From the NCBI GenBank assembly GCA_037893225.1, contig JAZGUH010000323.1:992001-1056000 (forward strand): 64,000 nt of DNA. The letters are read 5' to 3'. This document shows, one piece after another, positions 52,248 to 64,000 of this stretch. Every line of letters starts with the position of its first letter. Positions within the stretch are counted from its first letter, which is position 1. Position numbers and translations under genes: made by a program. The notes under the pieces are model-generated. The model searched no databases and had not been told where the DNA came from. It was given only the letters and a program-made list of their open reading frames with translations. Origin of the DNA: Hippasteria phrygiana (lineage: Eukaryota; Echinodermata; Asteroidea; Valvatida; Goniasteridae).

Positions 52248-53871
52248 GTAATTTTGACATGTATGGATAGCTTAGATCTGGCGCTACATGTTGCAATCAT
52301 CGGCGGCTTCTTAGAGTTCAAACTTGTGGAGAAAATTCAAACCTCGCCATGTTTATTTTCTTTCCGGCCAACATCTGTGTACATATTACCGTCTATTTAT
52401 TGCTCCATGCATGTCAAATTCCCTGGGGTATGGACTTGCTTTACTCATTCATAATTGCATGAAATATCAACCAAATGCAGTAATTGTGACATGTATGGAT
52501 AGCTTCGATCTGGCGCTACATGTTGCAATCATCGGCGGCTTCCTAGAGTTAAAACTTGTGGAGAAAATTCAAACCTCGCAATGTTTATTTTCTTTCCGGC
52601 CAACATCTGTGTACATGTTACCGTCTATTTATTGCTCCATGCATGTCAAATTCCCTGGGGTATGGACTTGCTTTACTCATTCATAATTGCATGAAATATC
52701 AACCAAATTCAGTAATTTTGACATGTATGGATAGCTTAGATCTGGCGCTACATGTTGCAATCATCGGCGGCTTCCTAGAGTTAAAACTTGTGGAGAAAAT
52801 TCAAACCTCGCAATGTTTATTTTCTTTCCGGCCAACATCTGTGTGCATATTACCTTTTATTTATTGCTCCATGCCTGTCAAATTCCCTGGGGTATGGTCT
52901 TGCTTTACTCATTCATAATTGCATGAAATATCAACCAAATGCAGTAATTTTGACATGTATGGATAGCTTAGATCTGGCGCTACATGTTGCAATCATCGGC
53001 GGCTTCTTAGAGTTCAAACTTGTGGAGAAAATTCAAACCTCGCAATGTTTATTTTCTTTCCGGCCAACATCTGTGTACATATTACCGTCTATTTATTGCT
53101 CCATGCATGTCAAATTCCCTGGGGTATGGACTTGCTTTACTCATTCATAATTGCATGAAATATCAACCAAATGCAGTAATTGTGACATGTATGGATAGCT
53201 TCGATCTGGCGCTACATGTTGCAATCATCGGCGGCTTCCTAGAGTTAAAACTTGTGGAGAAAATTCAAACCTCGCAATGTTTATTTTCTTTCCGGCCAAC
53301 ATCTGTGTACATGTTACCGTCTATTTATTGCTCCATGCATGTCAAATTCCCTGGGGTATGGACTTGCTTTACTCATTCATAATTGCATGAAATATCAACC
53401 AAATTCAGTAATTTTGACATGTATGGATAGCTTAGATCTGGCGCTACATGTTGCAATCATCGGCGGCTTCCTAGAGTTAAAACTTGTGGAGAAAATTCAA
53501 ACCTCGCAATGTTTATTTTCTTTCCGGCCAACATCTGTGTGCATATTACCTTTTATTTATTGCTCCATGCCTGTCAAATTCCCTGGGGTATGGTCTTGCT
53601 TTACTCATTCATAATTGCATGAAATATCAACCAAATGCAGTAATTTTGACATGTATGGATAGCGTAGATCTGGCGCTACATGTTGCAATCATCGGCGGCT
53701 TCTTAGAGTTCAAACTTGCTGAGAAAATTCAAACCTCGCCATGTTTATTTTCTTTCCGGCCAACATCTGTGTACATATTACCTTCTATTTATTGCTCCAT
53801 GCATGTCAAATTCCCTGGGGTATGGACTTGCTTTATTCATTCATAATTGCATGAAATATCAACCAAATGCA
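52248..53871 (+). repeat. Seven-mer A2-B-C1-A-B-C1-D2
   Basis: Monomers m226-m232, 1,624 bp. It is the 13-mer of this zone with six monomers (two triads) removed. Confidence 0.88.
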
Positions 53872-54103
53872 GTAATTTTGACATGTATGGATAGCGTAGA
53901 TCTGGCGCTACATGTTGCAATCATCGGCGGCTTCTTAGAGTTCAAACTTGCTGAGAAAATTCAAACCTCGCCATGTTTATTTTCTTTCCGGCCAACATCT
54001 GTGTACATATTACCTTCTATTTATTGCTCCATGCATGTCAAATTCCCTGGGGTATGGACTTGCTTTATTCATTCATAATTGCATGAAATATCAACCAAAT
54101 GCA
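53872..54103 (+). repeat. Extra D2 monomer (m233), adjacent D2-D2 pair
   Basis: Follows another D2 (53640-53871) of the same subtype. It looks like a single-monomer duplication. Confidence 0.85.
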
Positions 54104-57100
54104 GTAATTTTGACATGTATGGATAGCTTAGATCTGGCGCTACATGTTGCAATCATCGGCGGCTTCTTAGAGTTCAAACTTGTGGAGAAAATTCAAACAT
54201 CGCAATGTTTATTTTCTTTCTGGCCAACATCTGTGTGCATATTACCTTCTATTTATTGCTCCATGCCTGTCAAATTCCCTGGGGTATGGACTTGCTTTAT
54301 TCATTCATAATTGCATGAAATATCAACCAAATGCAGTAATTTTGACATGTATGTATAGCTTAGATCTGGCGCTACATGTTGCAATCATCGGCGGCTTCCT
54401 AGAGTTAAAACTTGTGGAGAAAATTCAAACCTCGCAATGTTTATTTTCTTTCCGGCCAACATCTGTGTGCATATTACCTTTTATTTATTGCTCCATGCCT
54501 GTCAAATTCCCTGGGGTATGGTCTTGCTTTACTCATTCATAATTGCATGAAATATCAACCAAATGCAGTAATTTTGACATGTATGGATAGCTTAGATCTG
54601 GCGCTACATGTTGCAATCATCGGCGGCTTCTTAGAGTTCAAACTTGTGGAGAAAATTCAAACCTCGCAATGTTTATTTTCTTTCCGGCCAACATCTGTGT
54701 ACATATTACCATCTATTTATTGCTCCATGCATGTCAAATTCCCTGGGGTATGGACTTGCTTTACTCATTCATAATTGCATGAAATATCAACCAAATGCAG
54801 TAATTTTGACATGTATGTATAGCTTAGATCTGGCGCTACATGTTGCAATCATCGGCGGCTTCCTAGAGTTAAAACTTGTGGAGAAAATACAAACCTCGCA
54901 ATGTTTATTTTCTTTCCGGCCAACATCTGTGTGCATATTACCTTTTATTTATTGCTCCATGCCTGTCAAATTCCCTGGGGTATGGACTTGCTTTACTCAT
55001 TCATAATTGCATGAAATATCAACCAAATGCAGTAATTTTGACATGTATGGATAGCGTAGATCTGGCGCTACATGTTGCAATCATCGGCGGCTTCTTAGAG
55101 TTCAAACTTGCTGAGAAAATTCAAACCTCGCCATGTTTATTTTCTTTCCGGCCAACATCTGTGTACATATTACCTTCTATTTATTGCTCCATGCATGTCA
55201 AATTCCCTGGGGTATGGACTTGCTTTATTCATTCATAATTGCATGAAATATCAACCAAATGCAGTAATTTTGACATGTATGGATAGCTTAGATCTGGCGC
55301 TACATGTTGCAATCATCGGCGGCTTCTTAGAGTTCAAACTTGTGGAGAAAATTCAAACCTCGCAATGTTTATTTTCTTTCTGGCCAACATCTGTGTGCAT
55401 ATTACCTTCTATTTATTGCTCCATGCATGTCAAATTCCCTGGGGTATGACTTGCTTTACTCATTCATAATTGCATGAAATATCAATCAAATACAGTAATT
55501 TTGACATGTATGGATAGCTTAGATTTGGCGCTACATGTTGCAATTATCGGCGGCTTCTTAGAGTTAACACTTGTGGAGAAAATTCAAACCTCGCAATGTT
55601 TATTTTCTTTCCGGCCAACATCTGTGTACATATTACCTTCTATTTATTGCTCCATGCCTGTCAAATTCCCTGGGGTATGGACTTGCTTTACTCATTCATA
55701 ATTGCATGAAATATCAACCAAATGCAGTAATTTTGACATGTATGTATAGCTTAGATCTGGCGCTACATGTTGCAATCATCGGCGGCTTCTTAGAGTTCAA
55801 ACTTGTGGAGAAAATTCAAACCTCGCCATGTTTATTTTCTTTCCGGCCAACATCTGTGTACATATTACCGTCTATTTATTGCTCCATGCATGTCAAATTC
55901 CCTGGGGTATGGACTTGCTTTACTCATTCATAATTGCATGAAATATCAACCAAATGCAGTAATTGTGACATGTATGGATAGCTTCGATCTGGCGCTACAT
56001 GTTGCAATCATCGGCGGCTTCCTAGAGTTAAAACTTGTGGAGAAAATTCAAACCTCGCAATGTTTATTTTCTTTCCGGCCAACATCTGTGTACATGTTAC
56101 CGTCTATTTATTGCTCCATGCATGTCAAATTCCCTGGGGTATGGACTTGCTTTACTCATTCATAATTGCATGAAATATCAACCAAATTCAGTAATTTTGA
56201 CATGTATGGATAGCTTAGATCTGGCGCTACATGTTGCAATCATCGGCGGCTTCCTAGAGTTAAAACTTGTGGAGAAAATTCAAACCTCGCAATGTTTATT
56301 TTCTTTCCGGCCAACATCTGTGTGCATATTACCTTTTATTTATTGCTCCATGCCTGTCAAATTCCCTGGGGTATGGTCTTGCTTTACTCATTCATAATTG
56401 CATGAAATATCAACCAAATGCAGTAATTTTGACATGTATGGATAGCTTAGATCTGGCGCTACATGTTGCAATCATCGGCGGCTTCTTAGAGTTCAAACTT
56501 GTGGAGAAAATTCAAACCTCGCAATGTTTATTTTCTTTCCGGCCAACATCTGTGTACATATTACCGTCTATTTATTGCTCCATGCATGTCAAATTCCCTG
56601 GGGTATGGACTTGCTTTACTCATTCATAATTGCATGAAATATCAACCAAATGCAGTAATTGTGACATGTATGGATAGCTTCGATCTGGCGCTACATGTTG
56701 CAATCATCGGCGGCTTCCTAGAGTTAAAACTTGTGGAGAAAATTCAAACCTCGCAATGTTTATTTTCTTTCCGGCCAACATCTGTGTACATGTTACCGTC
56801 TATTTATTGCTCCATGCATGTCAAATTCCCTGGGGTATGGACTTGCTTTACTCATTCATAATTGCATGAAATATCAACCAAATTCAGTAATTTTGACATG
56901 TATGGATAGCTTAGATCTGGCGCTACATGTTGCAATCATCGGCGGCTTCCTAGAGTTAAAACTTGTGGAGAAAATTCAAACCTCGCAATGTTTATTTTCT
57001 TTCCGGCCAACATCTGTGTGCATATTACCTTCTATTTATTGCTCCATGCCTGTCAAATTCCCTGGGGTATGGACTTGCTTTACTCATTCATAATTGCATG

Positions 57101-58742
57101 AAATATCAACCAAATGCAGTAATTTTGACATGTATGGATAGCTTAGATCTGGCGCTACATGTTGCAATCATCGGCGGCTTCTTAGAGTTCAAACTTGTGG
57201 AGAAAATTCAAACCTCGCCATGTTTATTTTCTTTCCGGCCAACATCTGTGTACATATTACCGTCTATTTATTGCTCCATGCATGTCAAATTCCCTGGGGT
57301 ATGGACTTGCTTTACTCATTCATAATTGCATGAAATATCAACCAAATGCAGTAATTGTGACATGTATGGATAGCTTCGATCTGGCGCTACATGTTGCAAT
57401 CATCGGCGGCTTCCTAGAGTTAAAACTTGTGGAGAAAATTCAAACCTCGCAATGTTTATTTTCTTTCCGGCCAACATCTGTGTACATGTTACCGTCTATT
57501 TATTGCTCCATGCATGTCAAATTCCCTGGGGTATGGACTTGCTTTACTCATTCATAATTGCATGAAATATCAACCAAATTCAGTAATTTTGACATGTATG
57601 GATAGCTTAGATCTGGCGCTACATGTTGCAATCATCGGCGGCTTCCTAGAGTTAAAACTTGTGGAGAAAATTCAAACCTCGCAATGTTTATTTTCTTTCC
57701 GGCCAACATCTGTGTGCATATTACCTTTTATTTATTGCTCCATGCCTGTCAAATTCCCTGGGGTATGGTCTTGCTTTACTCATTCATAATTGCATGAAAT
57801 ATCAACCAAATGCAGTAATTTTGACATGTATGGATAGCTTAGATCTGGCGCTACATGTTGCAATCATCGGCGGCTTCTTAGAGTTCAAACTTGTGGAGAA
57901 AATTCAAACCTCGCAATGTTTATTTTCTTTCCGGCCAACATCTGTGTACATATTACCGTCTATTTATTGCTCCATGCATGTCAAATTCCCTGGGGTATGG
58001 ACTTGCTTTACTCATTCATAATTGCATGAAATATCAACCAAATGCAGTAATTGTGACATGTATGGATAGCTTCGATCTGGCGCTACATGTTGCAATCATC
58101 GGCGGCTTCCTAGAGTTAAAACTTGTGGAGAAAATTCAAACCTCGCAATGTTTATTTTCTTTCCGGCCAACATCTGTGTACATGTTACCGTCTATTTATT
58201 GCTCCATGCATGTCAAATTCCCTGGGGTATGGACTTGCTTTACTCATTCATAATTGCATGAAATATCAACCAAATTCAGTAATTTTGACATGTATGGATA
58301 GCTTAGATCTGGCGCTACATGTTGCAATCATCGGCGGCTTCCTAGAGTTAAAACTTGTGGAGAAAATTCAAACCTCGCAATGTTTATTTTCTTTCCGGCC
58401 AACATCTGTGTGCATATTACCTTTTATTTATTGCTCCATGCCTGTCAAATTCCCTGGGGTATGGTCTTGCTTTACTCATTCATAATTGCATGAAATATCA
58501 ACCAAATGCAGTAATTTTGACATGTATGGATAGCGTAGATCTGGCGCTACATGTTGCAATCATCGGCGGCTTCTTAGAGTTCAAACTTGCTGAGAAAATT
58601 CAAACCTCGCCATGTTTATTTTCTTTCCGGCCAACATCTGTGTACATATTACCTTCTATTTATTGCTCCATGCATGTCAAATTCCCTGGGGTATGGACTT
58701 GCTTTATTCATTCATAATTGCATGAAATATCAACCAAATGCA
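54104..58742 (+). repeat. 20-monomer higher-order repeat, 4,639 bp, copy 1
   Basis: Monomers m234-m253: E-K/C-G2-K/C*-D2-N1-J3-K/A2-B-C1-A-B-C3-A2-B-C1-A-B-C1-D2. A private change in K/C* at 54889 (t to a) recurs at 59528, exactly 4,639 bp on. m241 (55727-55958) fuses a K front (19t) to an A2 back. Confidence 0.9.
55264..55494 (+). repeat. 231-bp monomer N1 (m239), one-base deletion
   Basis: Same lost g and the same E-like body with 96c and 118t as m208; J3 follows. Member of the 4,639-bp unit. Confidence 0.95.
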
Positions 58743-61293
58743 GTAATTTTGACATGTATGGATAGCTTAGATCTGGCGCTACATGTTGCAATCATCGGCG
58801 GCTTCTTAGAGTTCAAACTTGTGGAGAAAATTCAAACATCGCAATGTTTATTTTCGTTCTGGCCAACATCTGTGTGCATATTACCTTCTATTTATTGCTC
58901 CATGCCTGTCAAATTCCCTGGGGTATGGACTTGCTTTATTCATTCATAATTGCATGAAATATCAACCAAATGCAGTAATTTTGACATGTATGTATAGCTT
59001 AGATCTGGCGCTACATGTTGCAATCATCGGCGGCTTCCTAGAGTTAAAACTTGTGGAGAAAATTCAAACCTCGCAATGTTTATTTTCTTTCCGGCCAACA
59101 TCTGTGTGCATATTACCTTTTATTTATTGCTCCATGCCTGTCAAATTCCCTGGGGTATGGTCTTGCTTTACTCATTCATAATTGCATGAAATATCAACCA
59201 AATGCAGTAATTTTGACATGTATGGATAGCTTAGATCTGGCGCTACATGTTGCAATCATCGGCGGCTTCTTAGAGTTCAAACTTGTGGAGAAAATTCAAA
59301 CCTCGCAATGTTTATTTTCTTTCCGGCCAACATCTGTGTACATATTACCATCTATTTATTGCTCCATGCATGTCAAATTCCCTGGGGTATGGACTTGCTT
59401 TACTCATTCATAATTGCATGAAATATCAACCAAATGCAGTAATTTTGACATGTATGTATAGCTTAGATCTGGCGCTACATGTTGCAATCATCGGCGGCTT
59501 CCTAGAGTTAAAACTTGTGGAGAAAATACAAACCTCGCAATGTTTATTTTCTTTCCGGCCAACATCTGTGTGCATATTACCTTTTATTTATTGCTCCATG
59601 CCTGTCAAATTCCCTGGGGTATGGACTTGCTTTACTCATTCATAATTGCATGAAATATCAACCAAATGCAGTAATTTTGACATGTATGGATAGCGTAGAT
59701 CTGGCGCTACATGTTGCAATCATCGGCGGCTTCTTAGAGTTCAAACTTGCTGAGAAAATTCAAACCTCGCCATGTTTATTTTCTTTCCGGCCAACATCTG
59801 TGTACATATTACCTTCTATTTATTGCTCCATGCATGTCAAATTCCCTGGGGTATGGACTTGCTTTATTCATTCATAATTGCATGAAATATCAACCAAATG
59901 CAGTAATTTTGACATGTATGGATAGCTTAGATCTGGCGCTACATGTTGCAATCATCGGCGGCTTCTTAGAGTTCAAACTTGTGGAGAAAATTCAAACCTC
60001 GCAATGTTTATTTTCTTTCTGGCCAACATCTGTGTGCATATTACCTTCTATTTATTGCTCCATGCATGTCAAATTCCCTGGGGTATGACTTGCTTTACTC
60101 ATTCATAATTGCATGAAATATCAATCAAATACAGTAATTTTGACATGTATGGATAGCTTAGATTTGGCGCTACATGTTGCAATTATCGGCGGCTTCTTAG
60201 AGTTAACACTTGTGGAGAAAATTCAAACCTCGCAATGTTTATTTTCTTTCCGGCCAACATCTGTGTACATATTACCTTCTATTTATTGCTCCATGCCTGT
60301 CAAATTCCCTGGGGTATGGACTTGCTTTACTCATTCATAATTGCATGAAATATCAACCAAATGCAGTAATTTTGACATGTATGTATAGCTTAGATCTGGC
60401 GCTACATGTTGCAATCATCGGCGGCTTCCTAGAGTTAAAACTTGTGGAGAAAATTCAAACCTCGCAATGTTTATTTTCTTTCCGGCCAACATCTGTGTGC
60501 ATATTACCTTCTATTTATTGCTCCATGCCTGTCAAATTCCCTGGGGTATGGACTTGCTTTACTCATTCATAATTGCATGAAATATCAACCAAATGCGGTA
60601 ATTTTGACATGTATGGATAGCTTAGATCTGGCGATACATGTTGCAATCATCGGCGGCTTCTTAGAGTTCAAACTTGTGGAGAAAATTCAAACCTCGCCAT
60701 GTTTATTTTCTTTCCGGCCAACATCTGTGTACATATTACCGTCTATTTATTGCTCCATGCATGTCAAATTCCCTGGGGTATGGACTTGCTTTACTCATTC
60801 ATAATTGCATGAAATATCAACCAAATGCAGTAATTGTGACATGTATGGATAGCTTCGATCTGGCGCTACATGTTGCAATCATCGGCGGCTTCCTAGAGTT
60901 AAAACTTGTGGAGAAAATTCAAACCTCGCAATGTTTATTTTCTTTCCGGCCAACATCTGTGTACATGTTACCGTCTATTTATTGCTCCATGCATGTCAAA
61001 TTCCCTGGGGTATGGACTTGCTTTACTCATTCATAATTGCATGAAATATCAACCAAATTCAGTAATTTTGACATGTATGGATAGCTTAGATCTGGCGCTA
61101 CATGTTGCAATCATCGGCGGCTTCCTAGAGTTAAAACTTGTGGAGAAAATTCAAACCTCGCAATGTTTATTTTCTTTCCGGCCAACATCTGTGTGCATAT
61201 TACCTTTTATTTATTGCTCCATGCCTGTCAAATTCCCTGGGGTATGGTCTTGCTTTACTCATTCATAATTGCATGAAATATCAACCAAATGCA
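58743..61293 (+). repeat. 20-monomer repeat, partial copy 2 (11 monomers)
   Basis: Monomers m254-m264: E-K/C-G2-K/C*-D2-N1-J3-K-A2-B-C1. It matches copy 1, except that K and A2 are separate here (fused in copy 1) and the unit breaks off after C1. Private changes: 58856, 60597 and 60634. Confidence 0.88.
59903..60133 (+). repeat. 231-bp monomer N1 (m259), one-base deletion
   Basis: Counterpart of m239, 4,639 bp downstream. Confidence 0.95.
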
Positions 61294-62916
61294 GTAATTT
61301 TGACATGTATGGATAGCTTAGATCTGGCGCTACATGTTGCAATCATCGGCGGCTTCTTAGAGTTCAAACTTGTGGAGAAAATTCAAACCTCGCAATGTTT
61401 ATTTTCTTTCCGGCCAACATCTGTGTACATATTACCGTCTATTTATTGCTCCATGCATGTCAAATTCCCTGGTGTATGGACTTGCTTTATTCATTCATAA
61501 TTGCATGAAATATCAACCAAATGCAGTAATTTTGACATGTATGGATAGCTTAGATCTGGCGCTACATGTTGCAATCATCGGCGGCTTCTTAGAGTTCAAA
61601 CTTGTGGAGAAAATTCAAACCTCGCAATGTTTATTTTCTTTCCGGCCAACATCTGTGTGCATATTACCTTCTATTTATTGCTCCATGCCTGTCAAATTCC
61701 CTGGGGTATGACTTGCTTTACTCATTCATAATTGCATGAAATATCAATCAAATACAGTAATTTTGACATGTAGGGATAGCTTAGATTTGGCGCTACATGT
61801 TGCAATTATCGGCGGCTTCTTAGAGTTAACACTTGTGGAGAAAATTCAAACCTCGCAATGTTTATTTTCTTTCCGGCCAACATCTGTGTACATATTACCG
61901 TCTATTTATTGCTCCATGCATGTCAAATTCCCTGGGGTATGGACTCGCTTTACTCATTCATAATTGCATGAAATATCAACCAAATGCAGTAATTTTGACA
62001 TGTATGTATAGCTTAGATCTGGCGCTACATGTTGCAATCATCGGCGGCTTCCTAGAGTTAAAACTTGTGGAGAAAATTCAAACCTCGCAATGTTTATTTT
62101 CTTTCCGGCCAACATCTGTGTGCATATTACCTTCTATTTATTGCTCCATGCCTGTCAAATTCCCTGGGGTATGGTCTTGCTTTACTCATTCATAATTGCA
62201 TGAAATATCAACCAAATGCAGTAATTTTGACATGTATGGATAGCTTAGATCTGGCGCTACATGTTGCAATCATCGGCGGCTTCTTAGAGTTCAAACTTGT
62301 GGAGAAAATTCAAACCTCGCAATGTTTATTTTCTTTCCGGCCAACATCTGTGTACATATTACCGTCTATTTATTGCTCCATGCATGTCAAATTCCCTGGG
62401 GTATGGACTTGCTTTACTCATTCATAATTGCATGAAATATCAACCAAATGCAGTAATTGTGACATGTATGGATAGCTTCGATCTGGCGCTACATGTTGCA
62501 ATCATCGGCGGCTTCCTAGAGTTAAAACTTGTGGAGAAAATTCAAACCTCGCAATGTTTATTTTCTTTCCGGCCAACATCTGTGTACATGTTACCGTCTA
62601 TTTATTGCTCCATGCATGTCAAATTCCCTGGGGTATGGACTTGCTTTACTCATTCATAATTGCATGAAATATCAACCAAATTCAGTAATTTTGACATGTA
62701 TGGATAGCTTAGATCTGGCGCTACATGTTGCAATCATCGGCGGCTTCCTAGAGTTAAAACTTGTGGAGAAAATTCAAACCTCGCAATGTTTATTTTCTTT
62801 CCGGCCAACATCTGTGTGCATATTACCTTTTATTTATTGCTCCATGCCTGTCAAATTCCCTGGGGTATGGTCTTGCTTTACTCATTCATAATTGCATGAA
62901 ATATCAACCAAATGCA
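61294..62916 (+). repeat. Seven-monomer unit of 1,623 bp, copy 1
   Basis: Monomers m265-m271: A*-N2-J3*-K-A-B-C1. Private changes at 61473 (g to t) and 61773 (t to g) recur at 63096 and 63396, both exactly 1,623 bp on. A* has an A body with a 197t tail. K has 187t. Confidence 0.92.
61526..61756 (+). repeat. 231-bp monomer N2 (m266), one-base deletion
   Basis: Same lost g as N1, but the body is not E-like: 118c and 164c. J3* follows. Confidence 0.95.
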
Positions 62917-64000
62917 GTAATTTTGACATGTATGGATAGCTTAGATCTGGCGCTACATGTTGCAATCATCGGCGGCTTCTTAGAGTTCAAACTTGTGGAG
63001 AAAATTCAAACCTCGCAATGTTTATTTTCTTTCCGGCCAACATCTGTGTACATATTACCGTCTATTTATTGCTCCATGCATGTCAAATTCCCTGGTGTAT
63101 GGACTTGCTTTATTCATTCATAATTGCATGAAATATCAACCAAATGCAGTAATTTTGACATGTATGGATAGCTTAGATCTGGCGCTACATGTTGCAATCA
63201 TCGGCGGCTTCTTAGAGTTCAAACTTGTGGAGAAAATTCAAACCTCGCAATGTTTATTTTCTTTCCGGCCAACATCTGTGTGCATATTACCTTCTATTTA
63301 TTGCTCCATGCCTGTCAAATTCCCTGGGGTATGACTTGCTTTACTCATTCATAATTGCATGAAATATCAATCAAATACAGTAATTTTGACATGTAGGGAT
63401 AGCTTAGATTTGGCGCTACATGTTGCAATTATCGGCGGCTTCTTAGAGTTAACACTTGTGGAGAAAATTCAAACCTCGCAATGTTTATTTTCTTTCCGGC
63501 CAACATCTGTGTACATATTACCGTCTATTTATTGCTCCATGCATGTCAAATTCCCTGGGGTATGGACTCGCTTTACTCATTCATAATTGCATGAAATATC
63601 AACCAAATGCAGTAATTTTGACATGTATGTATAGCTTAGATCTGGCGCTACATGTTGCAATCATCGGCGGCTTCCTAGAGTTAAAACTTGTGGAGAAAAT
63701 TCAAACCTCGCAATGTTTATTTTCTTTCCGGCCAACATCTGTGTGCATATTACCTTCTATTTATTGCTCCATGCCTGTCAAATTCCCTGGGGTATGGTCT
63801 TGCTTTACTCATTCATAATTGCATGAAATATCAACCAAATGCAGTAATTTTGACATGTATGGATAGCTTAGATCTGGCGCTACATGTTGCAATCATCGGC
63901 GGCTTCTTAGAGTTCAAACTTGTGGAGAAAATTCAAACCTCGCAATGTTTATTTTCTTTCCGGCCAACATCTGTGTACATATTACCGTCTATTTATTGCT
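62917..64000 (+). repeat. Seven-monomer unit of 1,623 bp, copy 2 (cut by window edge)
   Basis: Monomers m272-m276: A*-N2-J3*-K-A(partial). It matches copy 1 as far as it goes. The array clearly continues past base 64000; the last monomer (63844-64000) is cut at position 157. Confidence 0.92.
63149..63379 (+). repeat. 231-bp monomer N2 (m273), one-base deletion
   Basis: Counterpart of m266, 1,623 bp downstream. Confidence 0.95.

Larger units (their letters stand above)
1..64000 (+). repeat. 232-bp satellite DNA, single head-to-tail array filling the window
   Basis: The 232-bp sequence beginning gtaattttgacatgtatg at base 1 recurs without interruption to the last base. There are 275 full copies and one 157-bp partial copy, all in the same orientation. 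Lengths are 232 bp except eight of 238 bp and five of 231 bp, and these lengths account for every base. The first monomer has 90 G+C of 232 (38.8%) and 6 CpG against about 8.7 expected from its base composition. Copies differ at about 30 recurrent, linked positions plus roughly a dozen private changes, so the array is highly homogenised. No unique sequence, transposon or inversion interrupts it. A tandem array of this size with higher-order repeats is typical of eukaryotic centromeric or heterochromatic satellites; the location is inference. I do not recognise the family. Confidence 0.98.
48073..64000 (+). repeat. Zone IV: A-B-C triads with J, K and 231-bp N monomers
   Basis: Monomers m208-m276. 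J and K reappear, but without the L and M types of zone II. The J copies here follow a distinct tail, caatcaaataca (224t, 230a), and are always preceded by an N monomer. D2, E and G2 also occur, so this zone mixes both dialects. Main units: a 13-mer seen twice, a 4,639-bp unit and a 1,623-bp unit. Confidence 0.9.

Noticed and set aside
1..64000. CRISPR array
   Set aside because: The repeat is 232 bp with no unique spacers between copies, and no cas gene is present.
1..64000. rDNA, 5S, tRNA or snRNA gene cluster
   Set aside because: A tandem 232-bp unit could suggest 5S rDNA, but nothing in the monomer resembles a 5S internal control region or any RNA gene I know; only weak Pol III-like motifs were seen.
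1..64000. Transposable element or LTR-derived array
   Set aside because: No terminal repeats, target-site duplications, protease/reverse transcriptase motifs or poly-A tails were seen in or between monomers.
1..64000. Inverted segments within the array
   Set aside because: Every monomer reads in the same direction; no reverse-complement copy was found.

Overview
The whole 64 kb is one uninterrupted, head-to-tail satellite DNA array. The monomer is 232 bp (about 39% GC for the first copy). I count 275 complete monomers plus a 157-bp partial one at the right edge: 262 of 232 bp, 8 of 238 bp and 5 of 231 bp, which sums exactly to the partial monomer starting at 63844. All copies lie on the same strand. 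I see no gene, RNA gene, mobile element or unique sequence. An array this long with higher-order structure points to a eukaryotic nuclear genome, probably centromeric, pericentromeric or other heterochromatic DNA. I do not recognise the satellite and cannot name the organism.

Phase and type key used below: monomer position 1 is the g of gtaattttga at base 1, and m1, m2... number the copies. About 30 positions carry recurrent, linked variants. A: reference copy (64t,72c,134a,144g); A2 adds 101c. B: 7g,27c,64c,72a,138g. C: 64c,72a,134g,146t,164c,187t; C1 follows a 230t tail, C2 a 230g tail, C3 has 146c and 187a. D: 80c,81t,101c,197t; D1 (25g, follows 231t), D2 (25g), D3 (25t). E1: 96a,118t,134g,197t; E2 adds 150g; E3 has 197c. 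F: C-like with 150g. G1: 144a,149a; G2: 144a only. H: C-like with 110g. I: 19t,142a. J: 31t,51t,74c (J1 also 4c; J3 follows 224t/230a). K: 19t,134g,144t,146c. L: C-like with a 6-bp insertion. M: B-like without 7g and 27c. N: 231 bp with one g deleted.

Layout: zone I (1 to about 3.65 kb) uses the D-I types. Zone II (about 3.65-14.9 kb) uses J, K, L and M with A-B-C, and is built of a 3,260-bp 14-mer in two tandem copies followed by a 1,630-bp 7-mer. Zone III (14.9-48.0 kb) returns to the D-I types; its fullest unit is a 14-mer of 3,248 bp (A-B-C-D1-E-F-G-C-D2-E3-H-D3-E-I), with shortened 6-, 8-, 10- and 11-mers and a 2,552-bp tandem duplication. Zone IV (48.0-64 kb) mixes A-B-C triads with J, K and the 231-bp N monomers, in 4,639-bp and 1,623-bp repeating units. 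Hybrid monomers sit at many junctions, as expected from unequal crossover or gene conversion.

There is no gene cooperation to describe. Open frames of about 120 codons recur every 232 bp, but they are a by-product of the repeat (reasons in the rejected list).
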